From Gemmatimonadota bacterium (GTDB taxonomy: Bacteria; Gemmatimonadota; Gemmatimonadetes; Gemmatimonadales; GWC2-71-9), in contig VGVQ01000001.1 of assembly GCA_016874005.1 (NCBI GenBank), positions 496,001 to 560,000 on the forward strand: 64,000 nucleotides of DNA, read 5' to 3'. How positions within the stretch are numbered: the first letter of the stretch is position 1; each line of letters begins with the position of its first letter. Positions 24,763 through 33,702 of this stretch are shown one piece after another. The notes beneath the pieces were generated by a model that had not been told where the DNA came from, ran no database searches, and saw nothing but the letters and a program-made list of their open reading frames with translations. The position numbers and the translations under genes were made by a program.

Positions 24763-25164
24763 ATGAGCATCTTTTCCGGGTCAGCTTCGGCAACCAGCGC
24801 CAACGCCACGAGGCGTCGCGCCGAGGGCAATACGATGTCGATCATCGCGCCGGACCTCGTGGTGACCGGCGATCTGGTTGCGAGCGGGGTCGTTCGGGTC
24901 GAGGGTCGGGTTCACGGCAGCGTGATCGCCGAGCAACAGATCTTGCTCTCGCAGGGGGGAGCCGTCGCGGGCGACATGCGCACTCGCGAAGCGGTGCTCG
25001 CGGGCGAGGTCAATGGCTCGGTCACCGCGACCGACCGGATCGAGGTCCAAAGCAGCGCCGTCGTCAACGGCGACATCGTGACGCCCCGACTCCTGATTCA
25101 GGAGGGCGGCCGGATCAACGGAGCGATCCGGATGGAATCGGTTACGACGGAGGCCACCGAGTGA
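24763..25164 (+). CDS. Bactofilin
   Basis: 133 aa. The central domain is a regular right-handed beta-helix with repeating G-V/I-hydrophobic steps (VVTGDLVASGVVRVEGRVHG) typical of bactofilins (DUF583), which polymerise into membrane-associated filaments. The ATG is one base after the M23 stop codon, and the stop overlaps the next gene's GTG. The association with the M23 peptidase suggests a cell-shape role. Confidence 0.93.
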   Translation: MSIFSGSASATSANATRRRAEGNTMSIIAPDLVVTGDLVASGVVRVEGRVHGSVIAEQQILLSQGGAVAGDMRTREAVLAGEVNGSVTATDRIEVQSSAVVNGDIVTPRLLIQEGGRINGAIRMESVTTEATE

Positions 25165-26138
25165 GGATCACACTGTTGCTGCTGCTGGTGACCCTGGTTG
25201 CCTGCGGCCGCGCCAGACCGGCTGGAGACGGGGCCGGCGGCGAGACGTTTCGGGTCGGCCTGATCACCCCTGGCTCGGTCGCCGATGCGGCCTGGAACGA
25301 AGGTGCCTATCGAGGCCTGATGGCCATCAGGGACTCGCTCGGGGTCGAGGTGAGCCACGTCGAAGCTCGGACACCGGGAGAGCAAGAAGAGGCGCTTCGG
25401 GCCTATGCCGCCCAGCGCTACCAGTTGGTTTTCGGCCACGGGTTCGAGTTTCAGCAGCCGGCCGAACGGATCAGTGCCGAGTGGCCCAACACGGTGTTCA
25501 TCGTCACGTCGGGCGAGCGGGTGCAGGGCAACGTCGCCCCGTTGGTCTTTCGAATCGAGGAGGGGACTTACCTCGCGGGCCTGGTGGCGGGCGGGCTCTC
25601 GAAAACGGGCAAGATCGGGTTCGTCGGTGGGATCGAGTTGCCGCCGATTCGGCGAGGCTACGAGGGATGGGTCAACGGCGCCCGGCGGATGAACCCCGGC
25701 ATCGAGACTCGGCTGACCTACCTGAACACGTTCGACGATGCCGCGGCGGGGAGGGAAGCAGCGCTGGCCATGATCCGAGTCGGTGTCGACATGCTCCACC
25801 ACAACGCCGATGCGGCCGGTGTCGGCCTTTTTCAGGCGGCCAAGGAACAGCCGGGGGTGTTCGTCTTCGGGGCGAACGCGGATCAGAGCCGGCTGGCGCC
25901 CGACCGGGTGGTGGGATCAGCGATCATCGACCTACCCCGCGCCTTCCTCACCGTGGCTCGGGAGGTCAAAGACGGCCGTTTCTCTCCGAAGGTGGAGTCG
26001 TTCGGCTTGGCCGGCGGGGTGATCCGGTACCTCGCCAACCCGAGCCTCGACAGCCTGCTCCCGGGGACGGTTCGAACGGCGCTGGCGGCCGCTGCGGATT
26101 CCATCGCTGCCGGCACGTTATTACCCGTTCCTCGCTGA
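25161..26138 (+). CDS. BMP-family substrate-binding lipoprotein (nucleoside importer)
   Basis: 325 aa. Signal peptide with lipobox LVAC (Cys15). The body matches BmpA/Med-like periplasmic binding proteins (FRVGLITPGSVADAAWNEGAY, FGHGFEFQQPAERIS, IGFVGGIELPPIRRGYEGW). Family members bind purine nucleosides. GTG start overlapping the bactofilin stop. It heads a transporter set completed by the ATPase and two permeases at 26,931-30,208. Confidence 0.92.
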   Translation: MRITLLLLLVTLVACGRARPAGDGAGGETFRVGLITPGSVADAAWNEGAYRGLMAIRDSLGVEVSHVEARTPGEQEEALRAYAAQRYQLVFGHGFEFQQPAERISAEWPNTVFIVTSGERVQGNVAPLVFRIEEGTYLAGLVAGGLSKTGKIGFVGGIELPPIRRGYEGWVNGARRMNPGIETRLTYLNTFDDAAAGREAALAMIRVGVDMLHHNADAAGVGLFQAAKEQPGVFVFGANADQSRLAPDRVVGSAIIDLPRAFLTVAREVKDGRFSPKVESFGLAGGVIRYLANPSLDSLLPGTVRTALAAAADSIAAGTLLPVPR

Positions 26139-26157
26139 GGCCCCCGGCTACCGCTCA

Positions 26158-26934
26158 ATGATCCAACTCGACGAGCTAACCGGCTATCTCGACGGGTTCC
26201 TTCGGATCGGCGACGTTCCCGACGAGCCGGGTGCTGTCAACGGCCTCCAGGTCGCCAACGCGAGCGGATCGGTGCGGCAGATCGTCGCCGCCGTGGATGC
26301 CTCGCTCGCGACCATCGAGGGAGTGATCGCCGGAGGTCGGGCCGAGGGCACCATGCTCCTGGTGCACCACGGAATGCTCTGGGATGGCAACGTTCCGGTG
26401 ACGGGCCGGCGATTTCGGCGGCTGGCGGCCCTGCTTCGACACGATATCGCGCTGTATTCGGCCCACATTCCCTTGGACGTTCACCCCGAAGTGGGGAACA
26501 ACGTTATGCTGGCGCACCGGCTCGGATGCACCGATCTGGTGGCGTTCGACAGCTACAAAGGTGCTCCCCTGGGGGTTCAGGGGCGGCTGGCCGGCGGCGC
26601 GGTGGCTCGGCGCGAGTTGGCCGATCGCCTGGACGCCGCCTTGGCCACCACGACACGCCTCATTCCGGGCGGCCCCGAGCGGGTGGAGACGGTGGCGATC
26701 ATCACCGGCGGCGCGGGCGGACGGGTTGGCGCGGCAGGTGCCGCCGGCGTCGACGCGTTCGTCACCGGCGAGGGGGCTCACTACACCTATTTCGATGCCA
26801 TGGAGTTAGGCGTCAACGTCTACTTCGCTGGGCATTACGCCACCGAGACGCTCGGGGTCCAGGCCCTCGCGACCCACCTCGCGGCGCGCTTCGGGCTGCC
26901 GTGGGCTTTTCACGACCACCCCACCGGGTTGTGA
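26158..26934 (+). CDS. Nif3-like dinuclear metal centre protein
   Basis: 258 aa. Nif3/YqfO family: HH pair in LLVHHGMLWDG (H70-H71), SAHIPLD, and the C-terminal GEGAHYTYFDAMELG with FAGHYATE. It is widely conserved, forms hexamers with a two-metal centre, and its biochemical role is unsettled (GTP cyclohydrolase-related hydrolase has been suggested). Here it lies between the BMP lipoprotein and the importer ATPase and overlaps the latter by 4 nt, so it is transcribed with the nucleoside importer. Confidence 0.92.
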   Translation: MIQLDELTGYLDGFLRIGDVPDEPGAVNGLQVANASGSVRQIVAAVDASLATIEGVIAGGRAEGTMLLVHHGMLWDGNVPVTGRRFRRLAALLRHDIALYSAHIPLDVHPEVGNNVMLAHRLGCTDLVAFDSYKGAPLGVQGRLAGGAVARRELADRLDAALATTTRLIPGGPERVETVAIITGGAGGRVGAAGAAGVDAFVTGEGAHYTYFDAMELGVNVYFAGHYATETLGVQALATHLAARFGLPWAFHDHPTGL

Positions 26935-28340
26935 CGGCCGCCCTAGCGCTGCACGGCGTCAGCAAGGCCTTTGGAACGAATCGGGCGTTGAACGACGTGA
27001 GCTTCGCGGTCGGGCGCGGGGAGGTTCACGCCTTGGTCGGCGAGAATGGGGCTGGGAAATCGACCCTGATGCGGGTGGCGTTCGGCTTGATCCCGCCGGA
27101 TGCGGGCGAGGTCACCATCGATGGCAACGCGGCGCGAGTCGAGAGCCCGCGAGTCGCCAGAGCGGCCGGCGTGGGGATGGTGCACCAACACTTCACCTCG
27201 ATCGGCTCGTTCACCGTCGAGGAGAACCTCTGGCTCGCCGCGGGCCGGGTCGGCCATCCGTCGGGGCGACCGCCGATCTCGAACGCAACCGCGGTGGACG
27301 AGTTGCGCGCCGCGCTGTGGCGAGGACTCGACCGAACGGCAGCGGCCGAGACCCTGCCGGTCAGCGCCAAACAGCGGCTCGAGTTGCTGCAGGCGCTGGC
27401 GACGGGTGCGGACATCCTGCTCCTGGACGAACCGACCGCGTTGCTCGCCCCGGCGGAGATCGAGGCCCTGCTCGCCCTGCTCCGTTCCTTCGCGCGCGGG
27501 GGCGGCGCGGTCGTGCTGATCAGCCACAAGCTGAGCGACGTCTTCGCCGTTGCCGACCGGATCACCGTCCTGCGTCGGGGTAGGGTCGTGCTCGAGGGCC
27601 GGCGGTCGGAGTTGACCAGCCCGGAAGTCGCGGCGGCCATGGTTGGCGGAGAAATCGAGCCGCCGCCGGCTCCGGCAGCGACCGGAGCCGTCCGGATCGA
27701 GGCGGGCCCGCTCAGGGTCCAGGCGGGCGAAGTGGTCGGGATCGCGGCGATCGAAGGCAATGGGCAGCGCTCGCTGCTGCGGGCCCTGGCCGGACTCGAG
27801 CCGATGGCCTCGGGATGGCGATCCGAGGCCCCGGTGGCCTTCCTGCCTGGCGATCGCACCACGGAGGGACTGATCGCCGGATTCTCGTTGACCGAGAACC
27901 TGGTGCTTGGCCACGATCGGGACGCACGGTGGACACGGGGGCCATGGATCGACTGGGGCGAGGCGGAGCGGTGGATGGGCGTATTGATCGACCGTTTCGA
28001 GATCAAGGCCGGGAGCCCCCGAGTGCCGGTGAGTTCACTGAGCGGAGGAAACCAGCAGAAGGTTCTCTTCGCGAAGATCGCGGCGTCGTCTCCGGCCGTG
28101 GTGATCGCGGAGAACCCAACGAGGGGACTCGACTTCAAGGCCACGGTCGAGCTGCATCACGAACTCCGGCGGCTCGCGTCGACCGGGGTAGCGGTCCTGT
28201 TTCACTCGCCGGATCTCGATGAAGTGCTCAGTCACTCGGACCGAGTCGTGGTGCTTCGGGGTGGTGAGCTGCTGCCGGTCAGGTCCACAGCGACCAGAGC
28301 CGAAGTAGGCACGATGATGGCGGCGGGAGTGGGCGGATGA
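26931..28340 (+). CDS. Nucleoside ABC importer ATPase (two tandem domains)
   Basis: 469 aa from GTG 26931. Domain 1 has Walker A GENGAGKST (37-45), a degenerate signature (VSAKQRLE) and LLLDEPTALL. Domain 2 has a Walker A lacking Lys (IEGNGQRSLL) but a canonical signature SLSGGNQQK. This asymmetry is normal for the RbsA/YufO class. It overlaps the Nif3-like gene and the first permease by 4 nt each. Confidence 0.93.
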   Translation: MTAALALHGVSKAFGTNRALNDVSFAVGRGEVHALVGENGAGKSTLMRVAFGLIPPDAGEVTIDGNAARVESPRVARAAGVGMVHQHFTSIGSFTVEENLWLAAGRVGHPSGRPPISNATAVDELRAALWRGLDRTAAAETLPVSAKQRLELLQALATGADILLLDEPTALLAPAEIEALLALLRSFARGGGAVVLISHKLSDVFAVADRITVLRRGRVVLEGRRSELTSPEVAAAMVGGEIEPPPAPAATGAVRIEAGPLRVQAGEVVGIAAIEGNGQRSLLRALAGLEPMASGWRSEAPVAFLPGDRTTEGLIAGFSLTENLVLGHDRDARWTRGPWIDWGEAERWMGVLIDRFEIKAGSPRVPVSSLSGGNQQKVLFAKIAASSPAVVIAENPTRGLDFKATVELHHELRRLASTGVAVLFHSPDLDEVLSHSDRVVVLRGGELLPVRSTATRAEVGTMMAAGVGG

Positions 28341-29356
28341 CGGCGGTTTGGCGAGCGATCGGGGTGGGGCTCATCGCGTTGGGCGTGCTGGCGGCGACCC
28401 TCGCGGTGTTGGGGTTCGACCCGGTCGCTGGCCTCGCGGCGCTGGGGCGCAATTCGGTCGGCTCCTGGTATGCCTGGAGTTCGGCAACGTTGGTTCGGGC
28501 GATCCCGCTGATAATCATCGGTCTGGGGTTGGGACTGGCGTTTCGGGCGGGAGCCTTCAACATCGGTGCTGAGGGCCAGTTCGCGGCCGGTGCGATCGCC
28601 GCGACCGGAACCGCGATGGTGATGGGGTCGTGGCCTGGTCCGGTGTCCTGGGTCGCGACGGCCGCGGTCTCAACGGTGGCCGGCGCCCTCTGGGTGCTGA
28701 TCCCGGTGGTCCTCAAGCTCAGGCTCGGGGTCCTCGAGGTCATCAGCACGCTGCTGCTCAACTTCGTCGCCGAGCAGATGGTGAGCTGGATGGTCCAAGG
28801 GCCGCTTCAGGAGCCGCAGGGGATCTACCCGCAGTCCGCCCCCATCCCCGCGGACGTCCGGTTGCCGGTGCTGGCCGGGACGCGGCTCCACCTCGGGGTG
28901 GTCTGGGTAATCCTGCTCGGGACCGTGCTGTGGATAGTCATTGGGAGGACGCGCTGGGGATTCCGGCTCCGGGCGGTCGGCGAGGCGCCGGTTGCCGCCT
29001 CGGTAGCTGGTCGCATTCCAGTGGGAGGTGTCCAAGCCGCGGCGTTGCTGCTGTCGGGTGGCCTTGCCGGCCTTGCGGGCGGACTCGAGGTGACCGGAGT
29101 AACCTATTCGTTGTATCAAAACCTTTCACCTGGTTACGGGTTCACCGCGATCGCGGTGGCCTTGATAGCGCGGCTGCACCCGCTCGGGATCATCGTGGCC
29201 GGTGTGGGCTTCGGCGCCTTGGAGGCGGGCGCCAGCGGGATGCAACGCGAAGCCGGGATCCCGGCGGTGGCGGTGAACGTGGTCCAGGCCACGATCATCA
29301 TCGTGGCGTTGCTGGCGCTCCGGAAACGTCGCGTGGCCGCGGTGGCGGAGGCCTGA
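28337..29356 (+). CDS. Nucleoside ABC importer permease 1
   Basis: 339 aa, BPD_transp_2 (YufP/NupP-like) with about nine membrane segments and the characteristic FNIGAEGQFAAGAIAA motif and GINGRE-like WGFRLRAVGEAPVAA loop. It overlaps the ATPase stop (ATGA). Forms the heterodimeric channel with the next gene. Confidence 0.93.
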   Translation: MTAVWRAIGVGLIALGVLAATLAVLGFDPVAGLAALGRNSVGSWYAWSSATLVRAIPLIIIGLGLGLAFRAGAFNIGAEGQFAAGAIAATGTAMVMGSWPGPVSWVATAAVSTVAGALWVLIPVVLKLRLGVLEVISTLLLNFVAEQMVSWMVQGPLQEPQGIYPQSAPIPADVRLPVLAGTRLHLGVVWVILLGTVLWIVIGRTRWGFRLRAVGEAPVAASVAGRIPVGGVQAAALLLSGGLAGLAGGLEVTGVTYSLYQNLSPGYGFTAIAVALIARLHPLGIIVAGVGFGALEAGASGMQREAGIPAVAVNVVQATIIIVALLALRKRRVAAVAEA

Positions 29357-29359
29357 CCG

Positions 29360-30208
29360 ATGGACCCAACCGTCGACTTCCTCGCCGCGGCCATCCGGAT
29401 CGCGACTCCGCTCCTGCTCGCCGCTCTGGGGGAAATGCTGACCGAGCGTTCGGGGGTGCTCAATCTTTCGGTCGAGGGGGCGATGCTGGCGGGCTGCTTG
29501 GCTTCCGCACTGGGGGCTCACTGGTCCGGCAGTCCATACTTCGGCTTGGCCACCGGGGCGCTCGGCGGGTTGGCGGTGGCGACGGTGTTCTCGCTGGTGG
29601 CGATCCGCGGGCGGGTCGACCAGGTGATCGTCGGGACGGCGTTGACGCTGGGCACGATCGGCGTCACCGGGCTCTGGTACCGCTGGGCCTTTGGGGCGGA
29701 GGGGCTCGGTCTGACACTGCCGACGGTGGTGTGGACCCCGACAGTCATCGCGGGGGCGCTGGTGGTGACCGTCTCGGTGCTTCTGCGGAGCACGATCGGG
29801 CTTCGGCTGCGCGCCGTGGGCGAGTCCGCGGTGGCTGCCCGGGCGATTGGAATCGGGGTGGAGCGCTACCGGGCCGCCGCGACCGCGGTCGGAGGGCTGT
29901 TGGCCGGGCTTGGGGGCGCGACCCTGGTGCTGGGGCAGGTGGGTACCTTCGCCGAGCGAATGACCGCTGGTCGTGGGTTCATCGCCATCGCGATCGTCGT
30001 GTTGGGCCGATGGCACCCGATTGGGGTCATGCTCGCCGCGGTCGGTTTTGGCGCGCTGACGGCACTGCAGTTCGCCTTCCAGGCAGTCGGGATCGCGCTA
30101 CCCTACCAGTTGTTCCTGATGCTCCCCTACCTCGTCGCGCTGGCCGCGCTGGCTGGCTTCGGCTGGAGGGCCCGAGCTCCGGCTGACTTGGGCCGCTCGC
30201 TGAGCTAG
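29360..30208 (+). CDS. Nucleoside ABC importer permease 2
   Basis: 282 aa, BPD_transp_2 (YufQ/NupQ-like), about eight membrane segments, with LTERSGVLNLSVEGAMLAG and the LRAVGESAVAARAIGI loop. It starts 3 bp after permease 1 and is the last gene of the operon. The end overlaps the convergent DmpA-type peptidase gene by 4 nt, with no clear terminator between. Confidence 0.93.
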   Translation: MDPTVDFLAAAIRIATPLLLAALGEMLTERSGVLNLSVEGAMLAGCLASALGAHWSGSPYFGLATGALGGLAVATVFSLVAIRGRVDQVIVGTALTLGTIGVTGLWYRWAFGAEGLGLTLPTVVWTPTVIAGALVVTVSVLLRSTIGLRLRAVGESAVAARAIGIGVERYRAAATAVGGLLAGLGGATLVLGQVGTFAERMTAGRGFIAIAIVVLGRWHPIGVMLAAVGFGALTALQFAFQAVGIALPYQLFLMLPYLVALAALAGFGWRARAPADLGRSLS

Positions 30209-31407
30209 CGGCGGCCGTACTTCGCCAGCGCGGCCGTGAGCCGGTCGTGGGGAAGGGCGAAAACGGTCCGCCCGTCGGCACCAACCATGGTTTCGGCGGC
30301 GAGCATTGCGTTGAGAATAGCCTCGCCGGTCGCTTCGATGGTGGCTTCGAAGACGGGGTTGATCGCCTCGTTGGGGATCGCCGTGAGTTGGGCGAGCCGG
30401 TCGCCGCGGTCGGCTCCGACGTTGGCGGTGGAGAACGCCACGAAGATGTCGCCGGAGGAGTTTTCTCCCATTCCGCCCATCCGTCCGATGCCGAGGGCGG
30501 CTCGTTTCACCACCCGCTTGAGCTGGTGCGGCAGGAGGGGCACATCGGTCGCGACGACGACGATGATCGAGCCATCGCCCTCGCCGTCAGGCCTGGTGGC
30601 GGAGAGGCACGACGGGGTCCGGGTGGTCGACCCATCGCCGGTCGGGCGGTAACAAGGGAGCAGGTCGGGGATCTCCTGGCCCACGGGCACCCCGGCCACA
30701 GTGAAGCGGCGCCGGCTCCCGTAGTTGCATTGGACCAGCACGCCGACGGTGTAGCCGGTTCCGAGTACGGCGATCTGACGGGAGGATGTCCCGGTGCCGC
30801 CTTTGAATTGGTGGCAGGTCATCCCGGTCCCGCCGCCGACATTGCCTTCCAGGACCGGCCCTCCCCGAGCCCCTTCGATGGCCGCGACGACGTGCTGGCG
30901 GGTGACGTGGAAGCCGTTGATGTCGTTGAGCCCGCCGTCCCAGGTCTCCGCGACCAACGGGAGGGACCAGTCGAACGCCCGGCCTTGCTTGACCACCCAA
31001 CCGATCACCGCGTCGTGGACCGCGCCGACGCTGTGGGTATTGGTGATCATGACCGGTCCGCCGAGCAAACCGGACTCCTCGAGCCAGGTGGTTCCGGTCA
31101 TTTCGCCGTTGCCGTTGAGTGAAAACCAGGCCCCGAACACGGACTCGGTCGCGGCTTTGCCTCGGGGGAAGACGGCGGTCACGCCGGTACGAACCGGTCC
31201 TTGCCCGACGATCAGCTTGCCGTCGCCCTTGATGATGGTGGACATTCCCACCTCCACCCCGGCGACGTCGGTGATGGCGTTGAGTGGTCCGGTGGAGCCG
31301 TTGAGGGGAACGCCGAGCGCGCGGGCGCGCGGTTTGGGCTGGGCGGCGAGGCCCGGGAGGTCGAGCAGGGCGAGCGCCGCGACGAGGAGCCGGCGGGGCA
31401 GGATCAT
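30205..31407 (-). CDS. P1-family (DmpA-type) aminopeptidase, secreted
   Basis: 400 aa. Signal peptide about residues 1-22. The body shows the DmpA/BapA pattern TDVAGVEVGMSTI, TNTHSVGAVHDA, GNVGGGTGM and the autocleavage region FKGGTGTSSRQ (Ser208/209 as the new N-terminal nucleophile). Such enzymes release N-terminal D- or beta-amino acids. Length matches the unprocessed precursor. It is convergent with the importer operon. Confidence 0.92.
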   Translation of the reverse strand: MILPRRLLVAALALLDLPGLAAQPKPRARALGVPLNGSTGPLNAITDVAGVEVGMSTIIKGDGKLIVGQGPVRTGVTAVFPRGKAATESVFGAWFSLNGNGEMTGTTWLEESGLLGGPVMITNTHSVGAVHDAVIGWVVKQGRAFDWSLPLVAETWDGGLNDINGFHVTRQHVVAAIEGARGGPVLEGNVGGGTGMTCHQFKGGTGTSSRQIAVLGTGYTVGVLVQCNYGSRRRFTVAGVPVGQEIPDLLPCYRPTGDGSTTRTPSCLSATRPDGEGDGSIIVVVATDVPLLPHQLKRVVKRAALGIGRMGGMGENSSGDIFVAFSTANVGADRGDRLAQLTAIPNEAINPVFEATIEATGEAILNAMLAAETMVGADGRTVFALPHDRLTAALAKYGRR

Positions 31408-31512
31408 GGGCGGGAGGGGTTAGGGCCGACCGAATGTAGCCCCCCAAGAGGCGGGACGCAGGCCGGTGGCGGAATGACTGACTGGCCGCGAGATTTGGCG
31501 GTGAGGAACTCC

Positions 31513-32421
31513 ATGGCGCTCGAACTCGACAACGTCGCGATGCTACCCGATGGTCGGTCGATCGGGTATTCCGTCGTCGGCGACCCCGCCGGGTTGCCGG
31601 TGCTCGCGTTCCCGGACTGTTTCGGATCGCGTCTCGATCTCGCCGCCCGAGAGTTCGAATCGGCCGCGGCGGCCACGGGAGCGCGCCTCATTTCGCTCGA
31701 GCGACCCGGTATCGGACTTTCGGACCCAAGGCCCGGAGGGACGATTCTGGACTGGCCGGTCGACGTGGTCGCGGTGGCCGAGGCGCTGGGGCTGAGCCGC
31801 TTCTCTCTGGTGGGGTTCGGCGGCGGGGGAGCCTACGCGCTGGCGTGCGGCCTGCGAATTCCCCATCGACTGAAGAGCGTTGGCGTGGTGGGCAGCCCGG
31901 TTCCGCCTGGGGTACCTGGGGCGCGGGAGGTGATGAGCGGCGAGCAGCGGACCCTGTCTCGCCTGGCCCAATACGTCCCGTTTCTTCTCGAGCGGCGCGT
32001 TCGCCAGATCGCTCGCCTGGCGGTTATCGGCTCGGAGCGGCTGATCGAGCAGCAGTCGCTCGGATTGGCCGATGTCGATCGAGCCGTGTTGCAGCATCCG
32101 GCGAGACGTGCCCATCGTCTGACCAGTCTTCGGGGCGCGTTCAGAAAAGGCGAGCGCGGCGTGTCGGACGACCTGTCGCTGGTGTATCGACCGTGGGGCT
32201 TCTCGCTCGCCGACATCCCGATGGTGGTGAACCTCTGGTTCGGTGGCCGGGACGTCCGGGCGGCGGCCGCGGGGAACCTGCTGACCGACTTGCTCACCCG
32301 TTGTGAAGCGAGGATCTACCCGGACGAGGGCTCTCTCTCGCTCGTCTGGCACCGGCTGGAGGGGGTGCTGCACGGTCTCGTGGCCACCGCCGAACGGGAG
32401 GCCGGCCGGCCGGTTGGCTAG
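31513..32421 (+). CDS. Alpha/beta hydrolase-fold protein lacking catalytic Ser and His
   Basis: 302 aa from ATG 31513 (GTGAGG upstream); ATG 31474 is in frame. The fold is clear: SIGYSVVGDPAGLPVLAFP, ISLERPGIGLSDP, a nucleophile elbow and a late acid in FGGRDVRA. The elbow reads GFGGGGAY, where close family members have G-[YF]-S-G-G-G, so the Ser is Gly. The usual EGHLS near the C-terminus reads EGSLS, so the His is lost too. It is therefore probably a non-enzymatic or repurposed member. Convergent with the aminotransferase gene, 4-nt overlap. Confidence 0.8.
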   Translation: MALELDNVAMLPDGRSIGYSVVGDPAGLPVLAFPDCFGSRLDLAAREFESAAAATGARLISLERPGIGLSDPRPGGTILDWPVDVVAVAEALGLSRFSLVGFGGGGAYALACGLRIPHRLKSVGVVGSPVPPGVPGAREVMSGEQRTLSRLAQYVPFLLERRVRQIARLAVIGSERLIEQQSLGLADVDRAVLQHPARRAHRLTSLRGAFRKGERGVSDDLSLVYRPWGFSLADIPMVVNLWFGGRDVRAAAAGNLLTDLLTRCEARIYPDEGSLSLVWHRLEGVLHGLVATAEREAGRPVG

Positions 32422-33575
32422 CCGGTACGAGCGAGTTTGCCAATGCGCTCCACGGCGGCGTTGAGCATCGCTTCGGTCTTGCAGAAGGCGAAGCGGGTGT
32501 AGTCGCGGCCGTCCGCGGGGTCGGCGAAGAAACTGGTACCAGGCACCGTGGCAACGCCGCCTTCGACGGTGAGCCAGCGAGCGAACTCATCGGATGGCAT
32601 CCGTTTGATCGCGGTGAAGTCCGCGAGAACGTAATAGGCGCCCTCGGGGGGCACGCAACGAAATCCGCTCGAGGTGAGCGCCCCGATGAGCAGGTCCCTC
32701 CTGGCCCGATACTCAGCTTCTAGGTTTGTGTAATACTCCTTGGGGAGCGTCTCCATGGCGACAGCCAGGGCTTCCTGGAGCGGCGCTGGAGCACCGACGG
32801 TCAGGAAGTCGTGGACCTTGCGAATCGCGTCGGTGACGCTCGGGGGTGAGACGATGGTACCGATCCGCCACCCGGTGATGCTGTAGGTCTTCGAGGCGCC
32901 GCTGATGGTGATGGCCCGCTCGCGCATTCCGGGCAAGGTGGCCATCGGAATGTGCTCGCCTTGGTACTTGATGTGCTCGTAGATCTCATCGGTGATCGCC
33001 CAGCTGTCGTGCCGCTGACAGAGATCGGCGATGCCGGTCAGTTCTTCACGGGTCAGGACTCGGCCGCTCGGATTGCCCGGGGTGTTGACGATGATCGCCT
33101 TGGTTCGGCTGGAGAATGCCCGGGCCAAGCGGTCGAGATCGAGCGGTTGGCCGGGTTGGAGGGGGACGAACACCGGTTTGGCGTCGCAGAGGATCGCATC
33201 GGGACCGTAGTTCTCGTAGAACGGTTCGAACACGATGACTTCTTCGCCAGGGTTGACGATGGCGAGGAGGGTGGCGGCCATCGCTTCGGTGGCGCCGCAG
33301 GTGATCGTGATCTCCGTTTCGGTGTCGAGCGCCAGGCCATACCAATCGAGGTATTTCTTGGCGAGGGCATTGCGGAGGCGCTTGGCGCCCCAGGTAATGG
33401 CGTATTGATTGATGTCGTCCCGAATGGCCTTGGCCGCCGCCTCCTTGAGGATGTCCGGGGTCGGGAAGTTGGGGAAGCCCTGAGCGAGGTTGATGGCGCC
33501 GTGTTGGTCGGCCAGGCGGGTCATTCCCCGGATGACCGATTCGGTGAAAGTGTGGGTGCGTCGCGCGGTCGCCAT
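32418..33575 (-). CDS. PLP-dependent class I/II aminotransferase
   Basis: 385 aa. Fold-type I aminotransferase: INLAQGFPNFPTP at the N-terminus, TCGATEAMAA, NTPGNPSGRVLT, DEIYEHI, and the PLP lysine K229 in SGASKTYSITGWRIG. Closest in style to the kynurenine/methionine aminotransferase group; the substrate is not decidable. Start ATG 33575 is the natural N-terminus; the frame is open much further upstream but that part overlaps the divergent M20 gene. Confidence 0.92.
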   Translation of the reverse strand: MATARRTHTFTESVIRGMTRLADQHGAINLAQGFPNFPTPDILKEAAAKAIRDDINQYAITWGAKRLRNALAKKYLDWYGLALDTETEITITCGATEAMAATLLAIVNPGEEVIVFEPFYENYGPDAILCDAKPVFVPLQPGQPLDLDRLARAFSSRTKAIIVNTPGNPSGRVLTREELTGIADLCQRHDSWAITDEIYEHIKYQGEHIPMATLPGMRERAITISGASKTYSITGWRIGTIVSPPSVTDAIRKVHDFLTVGAPAPLQEALAVAMETLPKEYYTNLEAEYRARRDLLIGALTSSGFRCVPPEGAYYVLADFTAIKRMPSDEFARWLTVEGGVATVPGTSFFADPADGRDYTRFAFCKTEAMLNAAVERIGKLARTG

Positions 33576-33702
33576 GGAGTCTCGAGCGAAAAAGTCGGGA
33601 GAATATACTGCCGGCTGCGGGAGTTGACGGGGGTTCCCGCTGGTCCGGGCCGATGCGGTCGGGGTTGGTCGGCGGTCGGGGTTCCCTATTAACCTACTGG
33701 AC

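Noticed and set aside
30236-31122. Plus-strand frames inside the DmpA-type peptidase gene
   Set aside because: Shadows of the minus-strand gene, whose catalytic signature is intact.
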